A DNA stretch of 64,000 nucleotides from Fonsecaea monophora (lineage: Eukaryota; Ascomycota; Eurotiomycetes; Chaetothyriales; Herpotrichiellaceae), in the NCBI RefSeq assembly GCF_001642475.1, contig NW_019174032.1:1-64000 (forward strand), read 5' to 3'. This document shows positions 11,701 to 21,630 of this stretch, in pieces. The notes below the pieces were generated by a model. That model saw only the letters and a program-made list of their open reading frames with translations. It was not told the DNA's origin and did not search any database. Numbering within the stretch: the first letter of the stretch is position 1; each line of letters starts with the position of its first letter. A program made the position numbers and the translations under genes.

Positions 11701-11960
11701 GGTATGAAGAGGCATTGTCTGGTAGGAAGAGACTACGTGGTGAGCATGACGCCCAAACATTGGAGACCGTTGTGAGTATGGCAGGAGTTTTCCAAGTCCA
11801 AGGCCAATTCTATCGGGCATTGACTTGGTATAGTTGGGCTTTGGAGAGACTCAGACATGGCTTTGGTTCGGAACACTTTGGGACACAATCGGCGGAACGT
11901 CAGCTCAGGGCTCTCCTTCTTCGATGGCACCGGTTTTCAAGGGAGACGCAATCCAGATGA
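8734..11960 (+). CDS. NLR-like receptor: HET - NB-ARC - TPR
   Basis: A cytosolic STAND-type receptor of the fungal incompatibility/cell-death class. Exons are 8734-9466, 9517-10143, 10196-10522 and 10570-11960, all GT-AG, giving 1025 aa. The HET effector (about 24-160) has YAILSHTWG, WVDTCCI, MFRWYRDAAKCYVYL and RGWTLQELLAP. The NB-ARC ATPase follows: Walker A GMGGIGKT (301-308), Walker B NWLLLLDGWDN (381-391), GVILITSR, and the GxP-type NLPLAVDQAG. From about 600 to 960 there are kinesin-light-chain-type TPRs (repeats of ALRWY / HP or ED..TLxTVxN). In known fungal NLRs, ligand binding by the repeats drives oligomerisation and the HET domain kills the fused or infected cell. All key residues are present. 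It is convergent with the C2H2 gene, with stops 19 bp apart. Confidence 0.93.
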
Positions 11961-11979
11961 CAAGCGAAAATCATCCATC

Positions 11980-12652
11980 TTAAATTTGGACCCGGAATTG
12001 AGGAGGAAATGATATCCACAACGTGATACCGATGATCTTATCCCACTGCAAGCGGAGGCCGTGGTAGCTCTGGACGGGGAAACCTCCATTGTACTCCTGA
12101 AGAGCTGCCAGTAACATGGGAATGTAGAAGTCGAACACCCCGGCTTCACAGTTGTTCTTGTCTTGGTCGTGGGCAAGGTGGTTACAGGCGTTGATGAAAT
12201 GTAGCCTTGCCGAATCCAGCCTCTTTGAAGATGATGCTCTTTTCATGCCACTCGTCGTGCTCGAGTTGGGCTCATTTGAAGTCGCATTTAGAGTAAGGGC
12301 TGCAGTTGCCGTCTCGGTAGATAAAGCTAAGTGACGAGAGCGAAGCACTGCCGTCACTTCGATTTCAATGGTAACGCCTGATGTCATCGAGGCAACAGTC
12401 GTGGCAATCATTCAAGTGATTCCACATGGCCTTGTCGGAATCGAAACTTCTGTGGCCTTTGTTCCATTTGGTGTTGCAACCGAAACATTGCCAAAGATGT
12501 CCATGGCTATCGTGAACACCGAGAGGGCCAGGCCGTCTGATGAACTGCAATCTGTGGATGCCCCGTAGATGCTCGATAATTTCGCCTAGAGTCCCAAACT
12601 CCTGCTCTGCGCAAGACATGTTTATGCATGTGTATGAGGTTTGAAGGCCCAT
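11980..12652 (-). CDS. Small two-finger C2H2-like zinc protein
   Basis: A putative 207-aa protein from exons 12376-12652 and 11980-12326. The proposed 49-nt intron (GTTACC...CACTTAG) joins the two frames. The start is the ATG at 12652 (MGLQTSYTC). Two fingers are visible: C-X4-C with H-X4-H (CINMSC...HLRGIH) and C-X2-C with H-X4-H (CFGCNTKW...HLNDCH). A low-complexity Ser/Thr linker follows, then a helical tail (INACNHLAHDQDKNNCEAG). Function is unknown; similar small C2H2 proteins often lie beside fungal HET/NLR genes, but I cannot show a link. Exon 1 is well supported by the fingers; the join and exon 2 are moderately supported. Confidence 0.5.
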
Positions 12653-12996
12653 AATCACTGCTCGGAGGCCTTTACAAAGTAATCTTCGACTTGTAGGAAT
12701 CGCGATTTTATGTTGGAGGGGTACCGACGCCCACAACACCGAACAAGGCGAAAGCGCAAGGACGGATCTTATCTCAGGAGTCATGCCCATCCATGGCAGG
12801 CAGATTATTGCGGTGCCCGTGCGGCGCGTGGGGGCCAAGAGCGGCTGACCTCGACCTTTTTTTTCCCTTGTCTTGTCTTGCCACGACCCCGAGGATTTTT
12901 ATACTCTGTACTTCTTGTCGACATCTGCAAGGTCTATGCTGAGCTGAGAGAGTTCCCTCGACACACAAAAGTCACTCCGCGTTTCGGTTCGCAGAG
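12653..12996. promoter_or_regulatory. Divergent promoter region, C2H2 gene and first small-family gene
   Basis: 344 bp between two divergent starts. It contains a pyrimidine-rich stretch (about 12849-12890 on the + strand), typical of fungal core promoters. No gene was seen. Confidence 0.45.
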
Positions 12997-13359
12997 ATGG
13001 ATTTCCTACCCACAATGCTTAAAGGCCGTCGCGGCGCCGCGGCGGCAGCAGCAGATACCACCAAATCAGACCCACCCGTCGTGGTCACCGCGTACTACGA
13101 GCAATACAAGACCGAGAACATCCAGACTGTCTTTCGGGATTACTTCCCCTCAGAGGAGTCCAGCCAGGAAGAAAGGGACGTGCTCCTGGAAAAACGCGTC
13201 GAAATCTCTAGGAAAGCCGAGCGTCTTCAGGCGGACAAGAGGGCCTTTAGTGCGGCTAATCAGCAGGCGTCAAAGGAGCGGTTAGGACAGGGTGTCAGGT
13301 GCTATGACTGGGCGTATGCCGTGCAAGACGAGTCCAAGGATGCGGACGAGAAGGAGTGA
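12997..13359 (+). CDS. Small protein A with D(W)AYA C-terminal motif
   Basis: A single exon of 120 aa, of no recognised family. The N-terminus is hydrophobic/basic with an alanine run. The middle is a charged helix (SSQEERDVLLEKRVEISRKA). Near the C-terminus CYDWAYAVQDES carries the motif also found in the two small proteins that follow on the same strand (13832 and 15608). No signal peptide or TM segment is obvious. It is the most diverged of the three, lacking the RHW...HG ending. Likely a real gene because of the conserved motif, the orderly spacing and the good ATG context. Confidence 0.6.
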   Translation: MDFLPTMLKGRRGAAAAAADTTKSDPPVVVTAYYEQYKTENIQTVFRDYFPSEESSQEERDVLLEKRVEISRKAERLQADKRAFSAANQQASKERLGQGVRCYDWAYAVQDESKDADEKE

Positions 13360-13831
13360 AGGTCGAAGTCTTCTTGGACAGCTGCCGTGGACGTTGTTAT
13401 ACGCAGCCAGTATGGACTTCCTGGCCTTCAGCTGGTCATCACTTCCGCCAGCGACATGGAGTATCTGGAGACAGACCCTTCAGGGAGCTGCCTACCTACG
13501 AGCATGAACCGGACCAGACGCAAAAGAGTGATATTGATGGGTGCCGCACCCAGGATCGCAGACTCGCTCTGAAGTGATGTACAAGTTGCTGTTCACTGGC
13601 GATGACTTCCAAGCGCATCCCATCTTTCAATCGACAACGCAAGAAACGACACAGTGACATGCCATGTCTGAGCAAACAGTCTCTCCTACCCTCCCTTTTC
13701 TCCCTCGTCGCTCTCTACCCGTCTCTCTTCCTCTTATCTCGAACGTTTCACACAAAGACCCTCACCCTCAAACACAGTCCAACACAAACAACCACTTCCA
13801 CAAAAATCCCAACTTCTAACAAAAAGTCGTC
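13360..13831. promoter_or_regulatory. Upstream region of small protein B with CT-rich and CA-rich leader
   Basis: 472 bp. The last 140 bp are strongly pyrimidine-rich (CTCTCC, TCCCTC) and then A/C-rich (CACAAAC) up to the ATG. This layout is typical of strongly expressed filamentous-fungal genes. No TATA box was identified. Confidence 0.5.
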
Positions 13832-14158
13832 ATGTCCTCCGAAGACGACTACGACTACACCCAACACTCCACCGCCAACACCCGGGAGAAATACTCTTTC
13901 CTCTACCCCATCGGCGCGGGCTCCTCGTCAGGCTCCACAGACCACTCGTCGTTCCGCGAAGTCGCATTTCTCGACCGCTACCGCGAGAACGTTTCCATCC
14001 CCCCGGACGGGTACGCGAGACACAGAGAGGAGAAGCAAGTCGCGAGCGCGGATAATGATCGCGCGGCGCGGGGTCGGGAGGGTGCCGACTCAGAGGGCAG
14101 GGATTGGGCCTACGCGAAGTCGGACTGGAGACATTGGGATTCGAAGCGTCATGGTTAA
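13832..14158 (+). CDS. Small protein B with D(W)AYA...RHW...HG C-terminal motif
   Basis: A single exon of 108 aa, unrecognised family. It is hydrophilic and rich in Ser, Asp, Arg and Tyr, probably disordered, with no signal peptide. The C-terminus GRDWAYAKSDWRHWDSKRHG matches protein C (GRDFAYASGDPRHWGSRNHG) closely, and an upstream ..ND.AA..RE segment also matches. A CT/AC-rich leader precedes the ATG, suggesting a strongly or stress-expressed gene (inference). Confidence 0.7.
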   Translation: MSSEDDYDYTQHSTANTREKYSFLYPIGAGSSSGSTDHSSFREVAFLDRYRENVSIPPDGYARHREEKQVASADNDRAARGREGADSEGRDWAYAKSDWRHWDSKRHG

Positions 14159-15607
14159 GCACCATGGACAGGTGTAGGGGCTGGGATAAGGGGTAGGCGG
14201 GCGAGTGTGTGTCTAGCTTTTGCTACGGGTGTCGTGGATACGGCGGTGCATCTCGGATGCTTTGCGAGTGCTGTCTCGAATATCTCTTTGATTTTGGGAG
14301 AGGTATAGGGCTGGGGGACTCTGTTATGGGCTGCGGGCTGTCATATAACAGACAGACAGGTGATATGTATAGCATGCATGCATACCTGCGTGCAAGGATA
14401 CGTGCATAGACTGCCTTGCTAGAGTGAGAGGTCGAATACATATCAGCCATGACTATGACTATTGCTCTGTCTATATTCTTCCTTCTTTTTTTCTATCTAT
14501 TTTCACGGCTTGAGAATCAGATATCGCATTGTTACAACCGTGTTATACTTGCATTGCCTTCTGCTTCGAGGGGTTTCGGCGATAGTACTTTTCAGACACA
14601 GACACAGACACCGTGCAGAACGAACAACAAGATCAGCGAAGAGATGTCAAAGATAGGCAGAGGGTGATCTGTCTGTCTATCTGTCTGTCTATCTGGTCAA
14701 GGAAAGGGCAAGGGTAGAAAAGGCAGAAAGTGAAAATGAAGAAAAGGAAAAGAAACGTTGAATCTCTCCTCTCTTCTCCTCTACTTTGATCTATACCTAC
14801 TATCGCTTGCTTGCTGTGGTACCGTGTATGTATCTTTCCAATATCACGCCTATCTAAGACCAGAGAGTCATGACTGTCCTCGACGAATGTTTCTACATCT
14901 TTGAAGTGTGTCTCATGAATGACTGAACAATCGAACAAGTCTAGTCAGCAACTGCGTTGGTGAGTACTGCACTGGGGGGCCCTGCGCTGGTGATCACTAC
15001 CTGGTGAGTCCGTGATTTGATGGGCACCATGCCCGGTATCAAGTTGACACCGATAGAGACCATCTAAGTCCTTTGCCGATTATGAGAAGACATCATCACC
15101 CTGTAATCCCCCTATAGTCGAGTGATGTGACCAGTAACCAGTGACCAGTGACTAGCGGCTCCCTCGCCCCACGCGACGCGCAAGAATTCTCAAGAGTCGG
15201 CATAGAGCGTTGTGATCGTGACGATTCAACTCCTCAGTTCCGCCATCGTTGACGGACTCCGTGACAGGCAGGGTGCCAGGGTGCCAACCAGGTCTGGTTC
15301 ATAAAGAACTATCATAAAGGTCGTCAACAGGCTACGATGCCAGGAGCAAACGAACTCAAGGTGATACAAGGAGATGAGATCTTCTTAAATATGTCCGTTT
15401 TCTTGAAGCGTTCTTGTCTTGTCTACCTAGATACCTCATCGATCGAGTTGAAACGCAGACGAAAGAGATCCGACAGAGACACCACAAGAAACCACGCGAC
15501 AATTTCCACAGAACAAAACAACAGCCTCATCTACATTCCAATCAACCTATCCACCAATCGACATCCACACCAGCGAGATCTCAAGTCCCAGGACGAAAAG
15601 AAACCCA
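14159..15607. other. Intergenic region between small proteins B and C
   Basis: 1.45 kb. It contains the 3' region of B, a TCTG/TCTA microsatellite at 14667-14696 and a short tandem ACCAGTG near 15130-15150. The final 120 bp form an A/C-rich leader before the ATG at 15608. The open frames here (for example 14633-14938 on the minus strand) lack any support. Confidence 0.55.
14667..14696. repeat. TCTG/TCTA microsatellite
   Basis: About seven tetranucleotide units of GTCT/ATCT lie in the 3' region of small protein B. Confidence 0.8.
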
Positions 15608-15865
15608 ATGTCTTCCAATTCAAACTCCAACATCCTCCCGAAATGGTCCACCCTCGGTGGCCCGCTCAAGAACCACCCCAACGCGACATACTCGTTCCCG
15701 ACGCGGACCATGTTCAACGCCGACACGGGCACGTACGTCGCGCACCCGACGTGGTCCAACGACGCGGCGGCCCAGGACCGCGAGCGTGCGCACGTGGTAG
15801 GGCGGGATTTTGCATACGCGAGCGGCGACCCGAGGCATTGGGGGTCGAGAAATCACGGGGTGTGA
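15608..15865 (+). CDS. Small protein C with D(F)AYA...RHW...HG C-terminal motif
   Basis: A single exon of 85 aa, unrecognised family. The N-terminus MSSNSNSNILPKWSTLGG is polar. The central segment includes YSFPTRTMFNADTGTYV, and the last 20 residues match small protein B (FAYA, RHW, SR.HG). No signal peptide or TM segment. An A/C-rich leader precedes the ATG. Third and shortest member of a tandem trio on one strand, probably arisen by local duplication and fast divergence. Confidence 0.7.
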   Translation: MSSNSNSNILPKWSTLGGPLKNHPNATYSFPTRTMFNADTGTYVAHPTWSNDAAAQDRERAHVVGRDFAYASGDPRHWGSRNHGV

Positions 15866-17394
15866 ATCACCAGTACTAACAACAAGGGCACTGACGAAGG
15901 GTATGAGGGTATGATCGATGCGATGGATATGAGGTGTAAGCGGGGATGTCAGGGACAGGCAGGACAAGGGAAGCTCGGTCGAGTGTGCATATGAAGTACT
16001 CAGTATACCTCAGGTACTTCGACGGGATTAGGTCTCCGAGGTCACGGCGGATCCGAAGTGACGATATTACTGGTCGATGAATCCATGTCAGTCGCTCGCT
16101 TGCTGGTGCTGGTGTTGGTGCTGGTGCAAGACGCCACGATCAATATGTATGCGCTAAAGGCATCAGAACTAGCGAGTTAGTGAGACCTTATTATCGGTTC
16201 TCATGGCGGGGTTGCTGCTGTTATAGTCCTCGTCACTAGCGCCCTTGGCTGGAATTAAGCTAACGCCGTGCCCCTCTGCCCCTGTATCACACTAGCACTA
16301 GCGCAGATGCAGTGACATGTGAGTTGAGGACATGCTCTCTCACTCAGTCGTCGCCATCTTATACGCGCGTTTGACTTTACCGAGTAGGACGGGAAAGAGA
16401 AGTGGACGGCGTACAAGTTTACCAAAAGTGTCTATGATACCTGGATGCCCGCTCAGTTCCAAAGCCTTTGCTCGGTAATCGAAATCCCATCTGATTTTAC
16501 ATTTCGACATCTCTGAGGGATCGGATCTACCTCGTACAATTTCTTTCGTCCTCTGGACTTCCTCAAGATTTGGGGATTCATCACCCTCTGGAGTCAGCGG
16601 TTACGGACAGCAACACGGTGGGCCTATTGGAAACCGAGAATGAGAAACCTGGCAGCCCGCTGGTCAAGCCAACCAGCCAGCTCCAGTCATAGCAGATGAG
16701 GTTTCTTTTGGAGTGCATTGCGCACAGACCACAAGTGACTCAATGTAAAGTCGTAAGGTCTTGGGCGGCCCGTTGGGATAGCCACGCCACATTATCTTGA
16801 GGACGGTAACCACCCCCTGTGATCAATGCCCTTTCGTAACCAGTCATTTCATAGCACAGATTTGTGTAAAGTCCCTGCATAGTTTCCTGATATCACGTAA
16901 GCCACCGTTCAAATAAAGCGTGGTGAGATTCATTATAGTTCGCCAGACATTACTCTCGTCTCTTTCCTCCTCTTTTAATGCCAAGCATGGAGTGTTACTG
17001 AGAGAAGAACAATCTGCCAACAGAATACCTGGATGTGCCCAGTCCATCTTCACTGGGTCTGATCCGCCCCATATAAGCACCGGGTGGTTGGAGGGACGGG
17101 TAATTGGCTGTCTACCTGCTGCCGGCATATCAACTCAAGACTGGGGTGTCACAGTGTCGTGATAAGCCAACTCCGTCGAGGACGCAACGGAGCCAAGGAC
17201 AAAGAATGAGCAAAGCGACGTAGGCCGAACGCAGAGAACATCCACACGGCATAGGGCGGAATACGTATGGTATGGGATATCCGCAAACACCGTCAGCCAT
17301 GCCAGACCACCCAGGAGCTATCCAAAGATTCCTGGGTAGAACCTGTCCGGTAATCACTCTCATGATTTGCTGCTGAATATTTGCTGTTCTTTTA
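15866..17394. other. Intergenic region, no gene seen
   Basis: 1.53 kb between small protein C and the end of the coiled-coil gene. It includes a GCTGGT/GTTGGT trinucleotide-like run near 16103-16127. The minus-strand frames at 16844-17128 and 17130-17480 have no domain, splice or motif support. Confidence 0.5.
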
Positions 17395-19046
17395 TCATCG
17401 CGGACGGGATCTGCGGACGTCGTTATTTTGCTCGAGGCACTTGGGTTTCGTGCGGGCCTTATTGGTGGCTGGCTGTTCACGTTGTCTAGGTCGTCGTCCT
17501 GAACTGATATCCCGTTTCTTTGTGTTTGGTACCAATTTGACTTTGGTCACCCTGGACGGACTTACAGGACCAAGAATGCTCTTCCCGGGAACTTGAGCGG
17601 TCTTTTTGGCGTGGAGATTCTGTAGTCGGGTGCTTCGACGCGGTGGCTGCGCGTCCCCCACAGCACTCTGAATCATACTCGGCTCTGGGTCGCTAGAACA
17701 CGATGACCGTGTATTGTGTCGTCGACTCGGCTTTGTCTTGTCGGGTTTGGATATCCTGGAGGAGTGATTCGAACAGAGGACAGACTTTGATCGAGCAGGA
17801 TCACGCCGATGTGGTCGAGGACGCAGGTTTCGCGTCTCCTCATCTCTGGCATTCCACAAAGATTCGCCCAATGAAGGGTTTCCGTTGTTGACAGGATGTC
17901 CGCATTCAGCAGCGATGGCTAGATATTGATCGTCGATCCACTTTACATATGTGGTCCACATTTTGACATCCAGTTCAAGCCCCCTGAGGTGACCTTGAGC
18001 AATTCGAACTCTTCTTTCGAGTATTATGAGATCGTAGCCATCACGGAGTCTCCTCAATTCGTCAGACCCAGAAACCGCTTCCAATTCCGCCTTGGCTGCG
18101 AAGAGTTCCTGTTCCGCTATCTCCACCGCTCTCGTGTCTGACCTGCTCAATGCTGCCTGCGATGCCTTCTCGGCTGATTCCACTCTCGACTTCGCTTTGG
18201 CAATCTCGTGTTCCGACGCGATAATATCATTTAGCCGGCCATATACGACGTCGCTATCGGCGATAGCGTCGTGGAATCGTATTCGACCATCTGCCCACGC
18301 TTTCTCATCCAGTGCCAGTTCCTGCTTTGCGGGCTCAATTCGCCTCTCGGCCTGCTTGAGCTTTCGGAAATAGAAGGCTCGGAATTCATTCCAGTCCTCC
18401 AGTCGATCTTGTTGGTGTCGGTCTTCAAGCACTCGAAGGTCCCATTGGTGTGCTATTTCTGCCTGACTTTTTTGGACGGTGTTTTTATACTCTTGGAATC
18501 TGTTTCGCGGCACGTAAAATCTCCGCATCTGATCTTGAAACTGTCGGAACTGTTTCCATCTGTTTCGCTGACCGGTGTATGCGCATGCATACCCGCAAGT
18601 ACAGCGCCAAAACCAAATAATGTCCTTGTACTCCCCCGGTTCTTTCGGTTCGTCAATTCCAAAACTAAGTGGATGAGATGGCCGGCCACCATCTGCCACC
18701 AGCTCTTTGTAGGATTCCTGTTCGACTCGCCAGCACTCCCGACTGTCTTCTTCTTCGTCAATCACGGGGGTGGCAGATAACGAGCTGGAGCGGGAGTAGG
18801 GTTCAGCTCCGTCTGAAGACCGAGCCTGATCTCTTTCGACGCGTTGATGGTACAGTTTTCTGAATCATAGAGCGAGTCAGCACAAAATGCACTTCATCTA
18901 AGGATAGGGGTCAATGGTCTCAACTGCAAATGTGCCAGAAGTTCGGCACTTTCATTCTCTGGGTCTCTGAGGTTGATAAACATTGCATCACCGAGACCCT
19001 CTACCGTCAGCTGCAGAGCCTCATGTGCGAATAGGTTAAGCTCCAT
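17395..19046 (-). CDS. Coiled-coil protein with Cys motif and basic tail, function unknown
   Basis: Two exons (18925-19046 and 17395-18859) and a 65-nt GT-AG intron with a good GCTGAC branch site give 528 aa. The N-terminus reads MELNLFAHEALQLTVEGLGD. A short aromatic/Cys segment (IIWFWRCTCGYACAYTG) could bind metal only as part of a larger site. Long charged helices predicted as coiled coil follow (roughly 170-360: AKQELALDEKAW, EIAEQELFAAKAELEAV). The last 120 residues are Arg/Lys/Ser/Pro-rich (RRSTRLQNLHAKK) and probably nuclear. It shares a 350-bp divergent promoter with the FHA kinase, so the two may act together (inference). I do not recognise the family. Confidence 0.75.
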
Positions 19047-19396
19047 GATCAGAGCATTTCTAGATGATCGGTAGCGGTAGGTGGTCGAAGGGTAATGGCA
19101 GAAGTGAGGCTGTTGTGGTGGCCAAAGCGCGACTGTTGAACAGTAATTAACGGGGGCAGTCACCAGACGTGGCAGGATACAGGGTGCTGGTTGGCACGTG
19201 GCTTGGCAACTTAGCCTGTGGGCAAATGCTAGTATTAGCTCAGGCGCCAGTGCGTTACCGTTGTGGGGCACTAGAGCTGGTCTGGTCCCCGCCTTTCCAG
19301 CCTGGTTGTTATAACGGGGGCATGCCACCTGGTCTGTCCAACGCAGAGAACAAAGTTCTCTCTCCGCCTGCCGTCTTGCCTTCTTTCAAAAGAGAC
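19047..19396. promoter_or_regulatory. Shared promoter of the coiled-coil gene and the FHA kinase
   Basis: 350 bp between divergent ATGs. The kinase-strand frame stays open back to an ATG at 19169, so a longer kinase N-terminus is possible. I prefer the ATG at 19397 because the upstream stretch has no domain character. No clear TATA box or operator was seen. Confidence 0.45.
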
Positions 19397-21344
19397 ATGG
19401 ACGACATGAATACTTTCTTGACCCTCACTCCTAGAGACGAATTTGGTCTCGCTGCTGATGCATTCCGTCTGCCCCATAACAGTTCTCGATATGAGAGACC
19501 CGTCGCACTCCTAGATGACGGCCCGAGCCGTGAGACAACGCCTCAAGCACCGGAAGACGAGGGCACTCCTGTGGATCTGCTCGAGAACCACCACCGGATC
19601 CGTCTAAGTTTTGACCAGCAAACCAAAGTCAAGGGCCGGGTCACGTTTGGTAGTGACCCCGAGCTTTGTGATGTCCTGCTTACCTCGAGAAGAGGGCAAT
19701 ACAGAGTCAGTGGGCAACACTTCTGCATTACGTTCGACGCCGAAAAACGCCCGGTGATCAAGGATACCTCGACGAATGGCCTCATTGTCAGCTACAGCCG
19801 TCAGGCAGAACACGAGCTACGACGACACTTCCAGTGGATCATATTCCCTGACTTCGACACAATAACCGTAAAAATGTGGAAGAAGAATGGGCTCGAATTT
19901 GACGTCCATCTCCCCCGGCATCACAAAACACACGTGAGGGAATATCAAGAGAACGCGACGAGATACACGGCGGACGCCCCCCCAGAACACCTCGTGGCTT
20001 TGAACAATCTGGCCTTCCACAGTACGGAAACCTCATTAGCCGCGAGTGAGGACCTTCCGTCTGACAAAAGACCGCTGTATTTACGGCTTAGTATACTGGG
20101 CACTGGTGCTTTCGGACGTGTGTGGAGGGTAGTCAATGCCAGCACCGGAGCTGAATATGCCAAGAAGGAATTTTTTCGCCCTCGAGGTTGGGAGAAGGAG
20201 ATTGAAATCATGAAAGAGCTCGTCCATGTATGGCACGATATTATCCTTTGTCTGCGGCTGCTGATCTCTTCAGGACCACATTGTACAACTGATCGATTAT
20301 GCGACGAACCCGGAGCCCCTCCTGGTGATGGAATACTTACCACTAGGAAATCTGGAAGCAGGTCATAAAGTTTCTCCGTTGAGCGACACCGACACAGTGA
20401 GCGTCCTTAAACAATGCTTGGAGGGTCTCGTCTGCCTGCACGGCCAGAGTATCACGCATCGGGACCTGAAGCCGGAGAACATTCTAGTGTTCTCTAGAAC
20501 TCCAATCCACGTCAAATTAGCAGACTTTGGACTCGCTCAGAATAGACTCGACCTCAAAACCTTCTGTGGTTCTCCAATGTATGCGGCTCCGGAAATTTTT
20601 CTCGGCGGACACTACACTAACCGTGTGGATATCTGGTCTCTTGCTGTGATCGCGGTGCAATACGGCTATAACCTCCCTTTGTCGGAAAGTCCTGAAAATC
20701 CCGCGGGAAAGGACACAGACCTTTATGAGGCCCCCAACAATGCCAAGGGAAAGGAAAGAGACCTTCGACTATGGGGCCAATCCTGGTGCTCAAAGCTGAT
20801 CATGTATGTAGACGATTGGGATTCGGACCCTCTCATCGACTTCCTTGGCGACCACATGGTCAAATGGGAACCTCAAGAGCGACAGTGTGCGGCCAGATGC
20901 TTGGAAATAGCTTCAGAGATTGGTCTTTTCCACGAAATGTCTCCGCAACTTGGAAATGTTACCCCACGCCTTCAGTCTCATGGAGGATTGGAAGATATTG
21001 ATCCGGAAGAAACATCGACCATCAGGGGACCATTGTGGCACGATACCAGTGCATCCGTGAGAAGTAAAGGCGGTACACAACGGCCAGAAACCTCTTCAGC
21101 CTGTAGTCATCAGTCTTCCAAACATCAAGAGAACTACGACACCAGGTCTACAAAACGTAGACGGTCCAGCATTGATGCTGAGCCAATTGGTCTCAATCAA
21201 ACACCTCCGGGTTCTGAATGTGTCATGCCTAGGGAATCGTTGTGGGCTAACATCGGTACGTCAGTTGAAAATGAAATCAACGGAATGAGCGACTCCAAGA
21301 TCGACAGACTCACATGCCTCGATGGAGGCACCCGTCCACTGTAG
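19397..21344 (+). CDS. FHA-domain Ser/Thr protein kinase (Rad53/Chk2-like layout), originally KilA-N-fused?
   Basis: Exons 19397-20227 and 20274-21344 (46-nt intron) give 633 aa as read. The FHA domain (about 68-170) has the expected GSDP, S..H (SGQHFCITFD) and TNG (DTSTNGLIV) phosphothreonine-binding residues. The kinase domain (about 230-440) has the G-loop GTGAFGRVWRV, Lys256, HRDLKPEN (Asp341), DFGLA and APE, so it should be active. The C-terminal 180 residues are Ser/Thr/Lys-rich with a KRRRSS-type nuclear signal. FHA plus kinase is the checkpoint-kinase layout, but this one belongs to a fungal group I associate with C-terminal KilA-N domains. Such a domain follows at once in shifted frames (21308-21630). 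It is divergent from the coiled-coil gene. Confidence 0.88.
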
Positions 21345-21630
21345 ATCAGGGTTTATTCATGTTGGCGACATTGAACAGCAACGCTGTTGTTGTTCGAAAT
21401 GTTGACTTCTTCGTCAATGCTACACACATTTGCAACGCCGCCGGACTATCGAAATTCTGCAGCTTGGACATTTATACCCGATTGGTGAAGCGAGATAGTG
21501 AGGGCGTTACACATGGGCAGGAACTTACGTGAGCTTTGAGTCAGGAATACGTCTTTGCGAAGTGCTTCTTCAAACCGACGTGGCAGAGATTCTTCGCTAT
21601 GTGGAATCCACCCAACAACGATCCGCATGA
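21308..21630 (+). pseudogene. KilA-N/APSES-like DNA-binding domain, frame-broken continuation of the kinase gene
   Basis: Frame A (to 21532) reads VVVRNVDFFVNATHICNAAG, the classic KilA-N core (VNAT.I..AAG), then LSKFCSLDIYTRLVKRDSE. Its natural continuation TYVSFESGIRLCEVLL lies in another frame (21523-21630), so one base appears missing around 21519-21523. Frame A also differs from the kinase frame. A weak 44-nt intron (21264-21307) could join kinase to frame A, but no splice can bridge the second break. KilA-N domains bind DNA in APSES factors and large DNA viruses. Either the C-terminal module of the kinase is decaying, or there is an assembly error. Confidence 0.65.
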
